Shown here: positions 46,562 through 57,356 of the stretch, in pieces
Layout of the letters: the number at the start of each line of letters is the position of its first letter
Numbering within the stretch: the stretch's first letter is position 1
Origin: Dryocosmus kuriphilus
Lineage: Eukaryota; Arthropoda; Insecta; Hymenoptera; Cynipidae
NCBI GenBank assembly: GCA_038277395.1
Contig: CM076190.1
Span: forward strand, 236,188,618 to 236,252,617
Reading direction: 5' to 3'
Length of the DNA stretch: 64,000 nt
The notes under the pieces: generated by a model
What the model saw: the letters and a program-made list of their open reading frames with translations, nothing else
The model's database searches: none
Told to the model about the DNA's origin: nothing
Made by a program: the position numbers and the translations under genes

Positions 46562-46751
46562 TGTGGTATATGTGTAATAACGCATTGATAACATGTAAAT
46601 ATATGTAGCGATCATAGCGCCACAGCGCACATGGCATCTACTCTGTAGTATGTATAACCTTTACTTTATTAAAGCAGTCACATATTAACCATACCAGGAG
46701 CTGACTCATTTACGCTCTTCAGTCACATGCACACAATGATAAATAGCCTCA
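46562..46751 (+). mobile_element. Gypsy 2 left LTR
   Basis: It starts TGTGGTATATGTG and ends TAGCCTCA. Homologous to 52,537-52,715 over most of its length, with substitutions and a more variable last third. TGGCGACGAGG from 46,753 is a good primer-binding start. The flanking ACTC (46,558-46,561) is repeated after the right LTR. Confidence 0.9.
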
Positions 46752-46880
46752 CTGGCGACGAGGTAAAAAGAGACGGAACGCCCCTGAAGAGAAAAGTCGC
46801 GTGCTCAGTCGTGTACAAAAGATCAAGGAAAAAGTGCAATAACGTGTGTGTAATTGCCTGGTGCAACAGCAACGACGTGG

Positions 46881-47610
46881 ATGTACAATTTGTCTAAGGA
46901 TAACCTGATAAAACTGTGCAAGGCTAACAGTGTTGAAGTTAAGGACGGAGACACGTTAGATGAAATAAGAGAGATTTTTCGTGACCACGTTAAACAAGAA
47001 ATCGGAGCAGGTAGAGGAGACAAGGTTATAACGTTAGAAGATATACTTAATGAAGAAAAAGTTGTAGAAAAGCTGAAAGTGGCAGATTTAAAAAGTGTTA
47101 AAAAAGAGTTAAAGAAAATGGAAGTATCCGCGGCCTTAGATTTTGATATCCGCAAGAACGATTGGGAAAAGTTCATTGATAGGATTGAACAATACTATAT
47201 AGCAAACGATGTCGACGAGGAAGCCAAGAAGAAAGCCGTACTTTTAAACAAAGTGAATGCAGAGACGTATGATGTCATTGACAAAATCTGCAAACCCAAT
47301 AAGTCTGGTGATACACCATATAACACGATAATAGAAAAAGTGAAAGTGCATTTGAAACCGCCAGCGTCGTATTTAGTTCATCGTAGTAATTTTCGAAAAC
47401 GAGTGCAAGAAAAAGATGAAAGTATTAGTGAATATGTTGCTGTGCTTGGCGAGTTAACAAAAGATTTCAAATTTGAGAATAACACTGATGAACAGATTTT
47501 AGATCAAATTATTGTCGGTCTAAAAACTAAAAGTATTAAAGCCGAATTACTAAAAATTGAGGATCCAACCCTAGAAACGGCACTAAAAAAGCATTAGCAT
47601 CAGAACCAGC
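46881..47610 (+). pseudogene. Gypsy 2 gag, N-terminal and middle part
   Basis: The first ATG in the frame is at 46,881 (MYNLSKDNLIKLCK). The capsid-like part has FDIRKNDWEKFIDRIEQYY, LLNKVNAETYDVI and RVQEKDESISEYVAVLGELTKDF, the landmarks of Ty3-type gag. It ends LETALKKH at 47,597. One base later another frame continues for about 60 codons (LASEPADKGAEK to NCFTAKLK), so a frameshift lies near 47,590. Confidence 0.85.
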
Positions 47611-47820
47611 GGACAAAGGCGCCGAAAAATTGCAATCCAATCTCATGCATAAAGGCAAAAATTTTCACAAGATGGACGCCAAGTTACATCCGCAAAGCGG
47701 CATGACAGGGAAAACGCCGCGCGGAGCAGCACGTGGTCGAGGCAAGCAGACGGACACACAGCGTGGTAGGAACGTGATGCCCGTAAATTGTTTTACCGCG
47801 AAACTTAAGTGAAGGAATTT

Positions 47821-49150
47821 CGACCCAACGATGATCAAGTTCACCCCCGAAAGGGTTGAGTTCTTTTGTCGCAAGGAACTGGAGTTCTCCTCGTTTCGTG
47901 CTGAAAATCTTATATATAAAATAAAAGAGGGATCGAAAGGACTTCAAATAACGAGAGGCGTTAATGTTTAGATTTCTAGACTGTATGTATATGGTTTTAT
48001 TTTCGCCCGATTCAAAAATTTAATGTACGCGTAGAGAGAGACGACCCGCACAGTCTCGAGATCTCCGATCTTCTGACGGTCCCCGCCCACGCAACTGCAG
48101 CTGTGAGTATGAGTCCTCTCTCTCCCCTCCACTCAGGGTTTTGGGTCGTCTCTTCGCTTCGCCCGTTCGAAGACAGTTTCCTTTTTCTCGAATTTGTAAG
48201 TTCCTTTAAACATATAGCCATCTTCCTCGTTCGTTCGATAAAATTACAATAATTGTCAAAGTTCCTATTTCATTTCCAAAAAAAAAAAACTAATGCGTCA
48301 GTAAACTAAATTCGAACGAATTATAACTCTATCATTTTAACAAAGATATATGTTTCTATCTGTAAAACTAATTATAATGAAATATATGTTTCCACCTTTA
48401 AAACTAATTATGATAAAAATACATGTTTCTACTTTTAAAAAACTAATTATAATAGAAATGTATGTTTCTAGGTTTAAAACTAATTATAATGAAAATGTAT
48501 GTTTCTACTTTTAAAACTAATTATAATCAATTCTTATTTTCTGCAGCGCTATATAAGACCTGTATGTGATATGTACAATCGTGAAAGTTTTTACTCATTA
48601 TCAACAAAATGAGGACATCAAATTCCACTATGGCAAGCCGAAACGTGTCCACCTCCTGAGTCTCAGAGTTTCATGCTTTGTTCTAAATTTCTAGCCGACG
48701 TGAGTTCGATCTTTACTTTAGGTATTTCCGCTCGAGCGTAGGAATCTGGGGATTTAGAATAGAGATGGGACCGGCAAGTAGCTGAAGAAAAGGGGGGTAG
48801 TTACCCGAATTGCGTGGGAAAGGAATTTTCAGAGAGCCGTTTCTCTAAATGCTCCTTTTTTTATGATCTTCACGTGTTAAGCACTTGGCGAAACCTGCAC
48901 ATCTGAGAACTCTTCGCCGACAGGATGTCCTTCGTTTCTCGAGTTTACAAGGTTTTACGGGGAGGAGCTCGTAAAAGTTTGTCGAGGGGGAACCGTTTCC
49001 TGCTTGAACCGAGGAAATCGAGACTTCCGCTTTTGCTTTTCCAAAAAGTAAAACGAAAATCGTGAAATTTTTATAGTGAATATAGAAATACAAACGAGAA
49101 GAGTACTTTACATCGCGAATCGCATATTTAAATTGCCCGCGGAGCGCTAG
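47821..49150. other. ~1.3-kb stretch interrupting gypsy 2 gag
   Basis: No coding sequence is seen. It contains a ~37-bp minisatellite (48,347-48,531) and a GC-richer, CT-rich block (48,030-48,180). The gag zinc knuckles continue only at 49,240. It could be an insertion of another element or a rearrangement of leader sequence. I see no clear target duplication. Confidence 0.5.
48347..48531. repeat. ~37-bp minisatellite, five units
   Basis: TGTTTCT-type starts occur at 48,351, 48,387, 48,424, 48,463 and 48,500, each followed by TTTAAAACTAATTATAAT. Unit length 36-39 bp. Confidence 0.9.
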
Positions 49151-49159
49151 TGTGTTACG

Positions 49160-49440
49160 TCAATTTTGATACTAGAGCGGATTCATTACAGGAAACGCTC
49201 GCAAGCGCCATCTATGGACGAGGTCAGCAACAGCACGGAGCATCGGAGTATGCATGTTATCGTTGCGGTAGGTCAAGCCATAGCTATTATAAGTGTCGTC
49301 ATATTGACGCGGTCTGTAGAGCGTGTTCAAAACGTGGCCATTTACATGTAATGTGTAGAAGCAAAAATCCGCGTGTAGCTTATTTAGGCATGGGAAATAA
49401 TGATAATAATTCGGAAACAGTTGTATTTCAGAAGAGTTAA
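49160..49440 (+). pseudogene. Gypsy 2 nucleocapsid with two CCHC knuckles
   Basis: The frame reads CYRCGRSSHSYYKC and CRACSKRGHLHVMC, both intact CX2CX4HX4C fingers that bind element RNA. It is the end of gag, separated from its N-terminal part by the 47,821-49,150 stretch. A stop at 49,440 ends it. Confidence 0.9.
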
Positions 49441-49521
49441 ATGATATATTTTTCACAACAAAATTTGTATTTTTCGCGAACGAAATATGTTCCCGGTGAT
49501 GGTTGAGTTGAACCGCAGTAT

Positions 49522-50760
49522 ATGAATGTAAACATAAATGAGATTAGAATTAAAATAGAAACAGACACGGGAGCAGTGATGTCAATAATACCGATAGGAT
49601 TGAAAGATGAATATTTTGAAAATAATAAGTTAAATAATACGAGAATTGAATTTGTAAATCGCGATGGTAGTATAAATAAACCCTTAGGATGGTTGCAAGG
49701 TATTAAAGTAAAAGCTAATAATGTTGAGGTTAGAACCGATGTCTACCTTACTAAGTCGAAAGGTCCGCCGATAATTGGTCGGTCTTGGTTAAAAGCTTTA
49801 GTATTATGGCCGTTTTATAAAGAACCAAATCTGAATGTTATTGAAAGAAATATTATTGATATAAAAGAAGAGTTAAAAATTATTTTGCAAAAACGTAATA
49901 AATTTTTTGATTCCAAAAATGGTTCGCTTACAAGGGATAAAATAAGACTAGAATTAAAAGAAGGTGCAACTCCGAAATATATGTTAACAAGGCCAGTACC
50001 ATTTGCATTAGCAGATAAAATAGAGCATGAATTAGATATGTTAGTTGAAAATAAAAAACTTGTACCAATTGAGGCGAGTGAATTGGCAACGTCAGTTGTA
50101 CCAATTATAAAACCTACTGGAGATTTGCGTTTATGCGGTGATTTTAAGGTTACTGTAAATCCTGAATTAAAAGTTATTAGATATGCACAGCCTAATTTTG
50201 ATCATGCTGTAGCAAGATTACAAACAACTAATAGTAAAATTAAAAATAACTCTCATGTAAAACATTACTCTAAAATTGATTCGGAAGAGGCATTTAATGG
50301 TAATAAATAGGCACAAAGGTTTGTCTCGTTGTACGCATATGATGTACGGTATTGCATCGGGACCCGGATTTTTTCAGAAAACTATTGAAAATATATTAAA
50401 AGATATTAAAGGTGTAACAATTGTAGCGGATGATGTAGTAGTTACGGGTAATAGTGGCAAAGAACATTTAGAAAATTTAGATTTAGTGTTAACAAAACTA
50501 GCCGAATGCAGTCTAGTAGGTAGAAAACATATATGCGTATTTTTTGAAAATGAAATTATGTATCTTGGTTATAAATTATCAAATCATAACATTAGTATAA
50601 ATGATGAAAAATATAAAGCTATTAGTATAATGAAAACACCGTCTAATCATAATGATTTACAATTGTTGTTAGAAAAAATTCATTATTATGGAAGGTTAAT
50701 TAAAAATAGAGCGAAAATGTTAGCACCTTTGTACAAATCTAATAATAATGAAATTTTTTA
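49522..50760 (+). pseudogene. Gypsy 2 protease and reverse transcriptase
   Basis: IETDTGAVMSIIP near 49,555 is an intact protease active site (DTGA). The RT follows: SELATSVVPIIKPTGDLRLCGDFKV, HYSKIDSEEAF, then a stop and frame change near 50,300, HKGLSRCTHMMYGIASGPGFFQ, GVTIVADDVVVTG (active site VADD), CVFFENEIMYLGY. Two frames overlap at 50,276-50,310, so one frameshift breaks the RT. Otherwise both catalytic acids are kept. Confidence 0.9.
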
Positions 50761-50761
50761 A

Positions 50762-51136
50762 TGGATAGATAGTTGTGAAAAAGCATTTGGCAAAGTAAGG
50801 GTAGAATTAAAGCGCATAACTGTAAATTATGATCCGTCTTTACCATTAATACTAACTTGTGATGCGTCACCACAAGGTTTAGGTGCATATATTAGTCAAA
50901 CACATAAGGATGGTGAAAAACCTATATCACTTGCGTCAAAAAGTTTGACAGAAGCGCAGAAAAATTATTCGCAAATTGACAAAGAGGCGGCAGCAATAAT
51001 TTTTGGTGTGGCGAAATTTTACGATTATATTTGTGCAAGAGAATTCATTCTAAGAACTGATAATAAGCCATTATCTAGAATTCTTTCACCTGAAAAAGGT
51101 ATACCTAAAATGGCTGCAAGTAGACTTCAGAATTAG
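50762..51136 (+). pseudogene. Gypsy 2 RNase H
   Basis: After a TAA at 50,759-50,761 the frame continues WIDSCEKAFGKV, ILTCDASPQGLGAYIS (first Asp), KNYSQIDKEAAAIIFGVAKFYDYI (Glu) and LRTDNKPLSRIL (Asp). The stop at 51,134-51,136 falls where Trp is usual. The RNase H residues themselves are kept. Confidence 0.88.
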
Positions 51137-51179
51137 TCATATTTTTTATCAGCCTTTAATTACAAACTTGAATATATAA

Positions 51180-52485
51180 GCACAAAGATAATACTGTAGC
51201 AGACACATTCTCACGTTTACCAAGTTTAGATAAAAAACAACATGAATTGTTAGATACAGAGAGAAAATACACACATTTGCACTATGTAATTGAAAGTAAA
51301 ATTGTTTTTGTTTGGATTATGAGTTAGTTGCGGGCGAAACTGCAAAAGATAAAATATTATCAAAAGTAAAACGAATGATGTTAAATGGTTGGCCTGAAAA
51401 TAAAATAAAAAATTGGCCAGATGAATTAAAACCGTATGCGTTAAGAAAAAATGAAATAAATATTGAAAAAGAATGTTTAATGTGGGGTCAACGTGTTATT
51501 ATACCTATGAAGTTACAAAGCGAACTATTAGAAAAACTTCATGAGAGTCATTTTGGAATAGTCAGGATGAAAAGTATGGCAAGGTCGGTTGTATGGTGGC
51601 CAAATATTCATAAAGAGCTTGAAGGAAAAGCTAAATATTGTAAATATTGTGTTGTAGTTAATGATAATCCTATTAGAGTGAAACTTTTTTCATGGCCATA
51701 TCCGAATCAATCTTTGCATAGAATTCATGCTGATTTTGCAGGACAATTTTTAGGTCATACATATTTAATAATTATCGATTCTTTTTCAAAATGGCCTGAA
51801 AGTTATGTAGTAAAAGACATGTCAGCACAACATACAAGCAACCAGTTTAAAACATATTTTGAACAATTAGGTATTAAACACACTTTTTCTGCACCAAAGC
51901 ATCCTTAAACAAATGGGGCTGCTGAAGGTCTTGTAAAAGAATTTAAAAGAAAGATAAAAGAAATTACACAAAGTAAAAATGTAGATGTTAAAACGGAACA
52001 ACAAATGTTTTTATTTGCGTATAGAACTACAAAGCATGTAAATACGAATGAAACGCCTACTAAACTCCTGTATAATCGTGAATTACGAACACCCTTGTAG
52101 TTATTACGTCCAGATAGTAGAAAAATTATTGAAAATGAACAAGAAGGTCAAATAAGACAGTTTAAAACGTAATAGAAAAGACTCATTTGAAGTTGGAAAT
52201 GTAGTATTGGCTAAAGATTTTCGTAAATACCAAACAAAAATGTCAGAAGCTCGAATTGTACGTATTATCTCTCCAAGAAGTTGTATTGTTCAATTTAAGG
52301 AAGGAGGAGAGCTTAAGAGACATTTCGATCAAATTATAAAGAGGCGAGAATGTAACATTAGTGATGATAAGAGCAGCGTGAAACAAAAAGATAATAGTGT
52401 AGTTCAATCTCAAGTATTAGGAAGATCAACAAGAAAAAAAAAACATATTGAGCGTTATAATGTTAAATTTATAACATGCAAATAA
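51180..52485 (+). pseudogene. Gypsy 2 integrase, catalytic block deleted
   Basis: LHESHFGIVRMKSMARSVVWW and KYCKYC give the HHCC zinc domain (~51,530-51,660). IHADFAG holds the first Asp (~51,735), then DSFSKWPESYVVKDM. The stretch that should contain the second Asp (DNG.QF) is missing: the frame passes from VVKDMSAQHTSNQF to KTYFEQLGIKHTFSAPKHP, so about 20 residues are lost. A stop follows, then NGAAEGLVKEFKRKI with the Glu block. The C-terminal part lies at 52,207-52,485. Confidence 0.88.
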
Positions 52486-52536
52486 AACTTTTATAACTTA
52501 ACTCATGTATATATAGAATAAATAGGCGGGGAAGGA

Positions 52537-52715
52537 TGTGGTATATGTGTACTAACACATTGATAACATGTAAATATATGTAGCGGTCATAACGCCACAG
52601 CGCACACCGCATCTACTCTGTAGTCTGTATAACATTTACTTTATTAAAGCAGTCACATATTAACCATAAGAGTAGCCGCTCCTCACTCACGCGTACATAA
52701 TGATAAATAGCTTAT
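52537..52715 (+). mobile_element. Gypsy 2 right LTR
   Basis: It starts TGTGGTATATGTG after the purine tract. It differs from the left LTR at scattered positions in the first 140 bp and more in the last third. It is followed by ACTC at 52,716-52,719, matching the left flank. Confidence 0.9.
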
Positions 52716-53103
52716 ACTCTCTTTGACTTATTTTTATTACTTTATTGACTCTATCTCTATGTATTCTCATTCCAAGAAAGGTCTTAGGTTCATCAAGATC
52801 TTTCATTTCAAAGATTTTGCTCAACCTGAATTTGATTTCTTCTAACTTATTTTTGTTATTACTGGCTATCAATATCTCTTCTATATACAATGCAATTAAT
52901 ACCAATATTTCGTCTTTTCTATAAGTAAACAAACAAGGCTCATGTAAATCATTTTCTAACCCCAATTTTATAGCTTCTTCTGAAAATCTTTTATTCCATA
53001 TTTTCGGACTAATTTTTAAGCCATAAAGTGATCTACTCAATTTAAAAACTTTAGTTTTTCTAGTATTTTCATCTAAACCCAGAAAAAAGTTTATTTGAAT
53101 CAA
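52716..53103 (-). pseudogene. Copia reverse transcriptase part
   Basis: Minus-strand frame: VFKLSRSLYGLKISPKIWNK, PCLFTYRKDEILVLIALYIEEILIASNN (active site YIEE where YVDD is expected), FEMKDLDEPKTFLGMRIHRD. It joins in frame with 45,698-46,561 if gypsy 2 and one ACTC are ignored. The 5' side is cut at 53,103 by AT-rich palindromic repeats, so gag, protease and integrase are missing. Confidence 0.9.
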
Positions 53104-53395
53104 AGAAACTTTCTTTAAATCAAAGAAATTCTAGTATTGATATACGGTCAAAGAAACATTTGTTTGATTTAAAGAAATTTTTTTGTTAAATTTTTTTATT
53201 TGATTTAAAGAAATATTTCGTTAAGTTAAACAGAAAATTTCTTTAAATTAAAGAAATATTTCTTTGCTTCAAACCAAAGGTTCCTTTAAATTAAAGAAAT
53301 ATTTTATTGATTCAAATGAAAAATTTCTTTAAATTAAAGAAATATCATTTTTTATTTTACCTTTATATTTCTTTAAATGGAATAACCGTTTTGTT
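53104..53395. repeat. AT-rich repeat of near-palindromes (TTTCTTTAAATTAAAGAAA)
   Basis: Several copies of TTTCTTTAAATTAAAGAAAT, nearly its own reverse complement, alternate with spacers to give units of about 50 bp. Variants occur near 53,105, 53,160, 53,235, 53,290 and 53,325. It directly abuts the truncated copia RT. Confidence 0.8.
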
Positions 53396-53828
53396 TAAAA
53401 CAAAAGAATAGGTTAGTTAAAAATAAATATATATTTTTATTTCAATTCAATAATGAATTACAAATAAATTGGCACGAACTTTTTTGCTTAAATTATTTTA
53501 TTGGAACACAGAACACGGTGAAACGTAGCCATACATACATACATACATTATATATATTCTAATAAAGTTTTTATATACTAATAAAGTTTTTATAACTTTT
53601 ATTTCTACTTAACTGTAAATTATCACAGCTAAATAAATAGCACTTTTAGGAACAAATCAGTTACTTTTAGGATTACGTATTAATGATCATAAACGACGTA
53701 ATAACTTCCATCTCCGTAATTTTGTACAGAAGTTAGCATTTTGTTAAACAGTTTTTCGAAATGTATGGACATTAATTTATTCGTAAGTCTAACTTCGAAT
53801 GCACACACGTGGGCTGACCAACCAAAAG
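53396..53828. other. No gene recognised
   Basis: Very AT-rich with a short (CATA)n run at about 53,530. Probably the 3' flank of the transposase remnant that follows. Confidence 0.3.
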
Positions 53829-55620
53829 TTATAATTTTTTTTTATATATAAATAACCACTTTTTTTCTGAATTTAATAGAACTTCGACTATTGTACCAAA
53901 AATGGGGAGGTAACCTTCGTGTCCGACGGTAATTACCATGGATGGCTTGTACTGAATATTTTTAATAGTAATCCAGGACACAGAATGAATTTCAGGATTT
54001 ATATAAAAACCAGTTGGCAGCAAATGACGAATATCCTTTAATCTTTGATGAGTAATTTCTTCAGCACGACCGTATTCTATTTTATCTAAAAGTGAATCTT
54101 GGCACATGAAACTATAGCACTGCTGGTACTGATGTTTTAAGGCAAGTGTGTATGGCAAATTAATCCGAGAATTAGATACATGTGCTGTTACTTTTGATGG
54201 TTTATGTTTGCCTTCTGGTCTCATGCACCAAACGTTTCTAACTGGACCAATAAGATCAAAAATCATAGGATAATGTAGAAGGAAGTGATGCTTAGGCTTC
54301 AAAGTTTCTCCTAGTAGCTTGATATACAATTCATGATGTTCGGAAATCAACGTTTTTAGAAGAATAATGTAATCTCTGTTTAAATATCTCAAGTTAAGAA
54401 TTTCACCAATATTTCGAAGATAAAAATATAAATTCCAGTACTCATGATTCTCAGGTACTAAATCACCAATTATAAGTCCCAGATATTTAACAAAACATAA
54501 TGTTTCTGAAGGAGAAAAGCCTAATCACCCTCGCAAAATTTTTCCTTTCTCAGACACGGAACCTCGTTACCTTTATCTACAGGTCCATAATTAAACGCGA
54601 CGATTCTGTCATTTATGTCTTCTAAAGTGAAAAGTTTGCGCTGTATAAAATTCAAAATGATTGCGCTTAAATCATATGGGCAGACACCTCCCAAAAATCA
54701 TGCATTGCATCGAGAAAACCATTTTCTAATACGTGATATGATGGTAAATCGTTCCAGATCCATTTTTCAGTTAAAACAGTTTCAGACGGGTCATTTTTTC
54801 TAATTTCTTTATCGTAATCGTCACTTTTTCGTAACAATGTAGGATCTTTAATAGTTTGAGAGCGCATTTTTTCTTTCGATATCGTACAAATGCGACACAC
54901 ATGATTCGCTGAAAAACTTTCGACAAAACCCACAAATTTGATGTAATCCTAAGTTATCGCCAGTAATTAGAATACACGAAAAGTATACTCTAATATTGCT
55001 AATCATTAAACCGTTGATTTATAAGTCCTTCAACTCTTCTAAAAGAGGTCTAAAAGCTGCTCTATTCCCAAATGACTTTTTGGCACTGTCTTGAAAAAAT
55101 AAAGTTAAAAAAATGTGTTTTAATGCAGACTGGAACTGTGGAGACAACGTATAGTAGGCAACATAAAATAAGCGGCTCCTACCTTATCAACCCCAGTATG
55201 AGAACCTAAAACATTGTTTGTTTCGAATTCTTCAAAATATACTATGAGAGGAATTACAATCTTGTCTGGAAATTTTTCTTTTTATATTGCGTCATAATTT
55301 TCCATGAACAATGTTACACATATATTGAGAATATATTTCATTAAACAGAAACTGCATGTGATCTAATATCATCTGTAAAAAACCGGGTAGACCTAGAAAA
55401 ACTTGCAGAACTTTTTTTACCGAAACAAGTTGACCTTTAACAGGAATACTCTCTTCTGTCTTGATTCCATTAATTAATTTATAGGTTTTAGCTCCACCAA
55501 TAATGTATGATTTTGGCTCAATGAAACATCCTGTTTTTTTAAAATATTCTTTTCTTTTATGCTCCGAATCAAAATCTTACAAACAATTTTTTGTCATAGC
55601 GAACATATTGATATAGCTCC
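53829..55620 (-). pseudogene. tnp2-like (CACTA-like) transposase remnant
   Basis: Minus-strand pieces from 5' to 3': near 55,160-55,200 HTGVDKVGAAYFMLP; GDNLGLHQI-type block (~54,960); 54,667-54,933 GFVESFSANHVCRICTISKEKM, SYHVLENGFLDAMHDFWE (the D.MHD.LEG-like block); near 54,440 a DLVPENHEYWN-like block; 53,829-54,392 SEHHELYIKLLGETLKPKHHFLLHYP, GPVRNVWCMRPEGKHKPSK and LPYTLALKHQYQ. These are the landmarks of a large animal protein family resembling tnp2 transposases. Many stops in the 5' half, one long clean frame at the end. No termini found. Superfamily is tentative. Confidence 0.6.
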
Positions 55621-55694
55621 TTGAGGCTGGGGCGCGTCGGGTTAGTTCCATTCGTCAGTCCGTCACGTGGTGCGTCTATACGTCCTGGTTTGTT

Positions 55695-56098
55695 GGGATA
55701 AATCCCTCGAGGCCCCGAGTCAGCACAGGAATGCGTCCCTGGGGGGGGGGGGGCATTCACCGAGTGACGTGCGTTGCACTCGGACCGCGAGGTACCTTGG
55801 AGCTACCTCACGGCTCGTTCCACAGTTTTGGGATAAATCCCTAGAGGCGACGATTCAGCACAGGAATGCGTCCCTGGGGGGGGGGGGCATTCACCGAGTG
55901 ACGTGCGTTGCACTCGGACCGCGAGGTACCTTGGAGCTACCTCACGGCTCGTTCCACAGTTTTGGGATAAATCCCTAGAGGCGACGAGTCAGCACAGGAA
56001 TGCGTCCCTGGGGGGGGGGGGCATTCACCGAGTGACGTGCGTTGCACTCAGACCGCGAGGTACCTTGGGGCTACCTCACGGCTCGTTCCACAGTTTTA
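55695..56098. repeat. 134-135-bp tandem repeat, three units, with G-runs
   Basis: Units start GGGATAAATCCC at 55,695, 55,830 and 55,964. Each has a run of 12-14 G, then GCATTCACCGAGTGACGTGCG and CTACCTCACGGCTCGTTCCAC. On the minus strand each carries TGGAACGAGCCGTGAGG, which has the TGG start of a primer-binding site. Units differ by only a few bases. Confidence 0.92.
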
Positions 56099-56099
56099 C

Positions 56100-56640
56100 A
56101 ATGATTACAGTAAACAACGAAAAAAAAAACGAAATAACAATATCACAACACAAGAACACAAGAAAAAGAATGTATGGATAAAGAGTGAGTGGGTCCGCAA
56201 GAGCGGTTTGTCCTTAGAAGGACAGTTGGTGATTGGTTCTGGACGTGCGGTCCAAAAAAAAATAGAGTCCTTCCGAACGTTGAAGCTGGTTCTTTATTTC
56301 GCCTTCCACGCTGGGCGGAGAGAGGCAGCAGTCCGGTTCGCAGGCGGCGAGTACAAGAGGCGTAGGCAGCAAGAGTTGGAGCGGGTGACGCTCTTGCTGT
56401 CGACTTTCGTAAACTGCCCCGAGTATTGGAAAACGGTCTGTATTTATAGAAGAGGCTCGGGATGCCTCCCACTCGCGCATCGACACGTCTCTGATATTCC
56501 CACTCTCGAGTTTTCGGCGAGAGCGGGCCAATCGCGTCATTCGTGGTGAGCCTGACTTACTCGCCGCTTGCTTTGCCTTCGAGCTCCTCCGCTGTACATG
56601 GTCGTAACTACGATCGTGGAGCGTTACGTCTGATAGTTCG
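56100..56640 (-). promoter_or_regulatory. LTR-like block with TATA box
   Basis: This GC-richer ~500-bp block has TCTATAAATA on the minus strand at 56,441-56,450, followed downstream by the TGGAACGAGCC repeats of 55,695-56,098. The order promoter, U5-like, TGG site fits the 5' end of a minus-strand LTR element with a duplicated leader. No partner LTR or coding region is recognised. Confidence 0.35.
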
Positions 56641-57356
56641 TGTCTTAGCAGAATATTGTTATAATAATTATCGGAACAGGGGTTACAGCCCGAATGAAAA
56701 TAAAGACATGGTAATATATCAATGACGATGACTTAAGCCTATAATCATTGGTAGTGAAATGATACTTGTAATCCGATAACAATGGTACCTTATATTAAAC
56801 ACCGAAACCTATTAGTCGTAATTGGGCTGATAATAATCATATTGGTAATGATAATAATTCTAAGGGAATAATAGTAGTACTAATAGTAATCGTAGGGGGA
56901 AAAGGGGAAAAAAATTTGACGAGTGAAAATTTTTCTAAGTCCCCCAGAGTGACAGGTGAGAAAAATTTTCTAAGTCGGAAGGAGGGAAAAATTAGCGAGT
57001 GTGAAGACCGGAACGAACGGGAGTGCCAAAAGAATTGTTTGGGATATTGCGTGTGCAAAGTCGTTGCAATTTTTGCGCTGAAGGCGTATATCAATATTTT
57101 CCAATTGAGTCTTATCCTGTTCATCGAAATTTCCTTTTTCACAGGCAGTAAATACTTTATCTTTTAAAATTTCAAAGATTCCAGATTCAAGGAATTCTTT
57201 CATGAAATTAATGCAGTTCTGTACTACTTTACGTGGTATTCTGTAAACAAGTTAACCTCAATTCATCTAAACATTTTTATAAATCTAAATTCATCTAAAA
57301 TAAAAATTAATATTTAACGTCTAAAGAATATTGAAGTTCATTCATCTGAGACACAA
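56641..57356. other. No gene recognised; ATA/ATG-rich simple sequence
   Basis: 56,650-56,890 is a loose ATAAT/GATAAT-type simple sequence. The rest is AT-rich flank. Confidence 0.4.

Larger units (their letters stand above)
46562..52715 (+). mobile_element. Ty3/gypsy retrotransposon 2, nested in copia
   Basis: The element has both LTRs, a primer-binding start, gag, protease, RT, RNase H, integrase and a purine tract (GGCGGGGAAGGA, 52,525-52,536). The 4-bp duplication ACTC lies at both ends, and removing the insert with one ACTC keeps the copia frame open across the junction. The inner coding part is very AT-rich. A ~1.3-kb stretch interrupts gag. Confidence 0.9.

Noticed and set aside
56037..56549. 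170-codon plus-strand frame
   Set aside because: Starts in the 134-bp repeat and crosses a promoter-like block. No domain, and opposite-strand frames are equally open.
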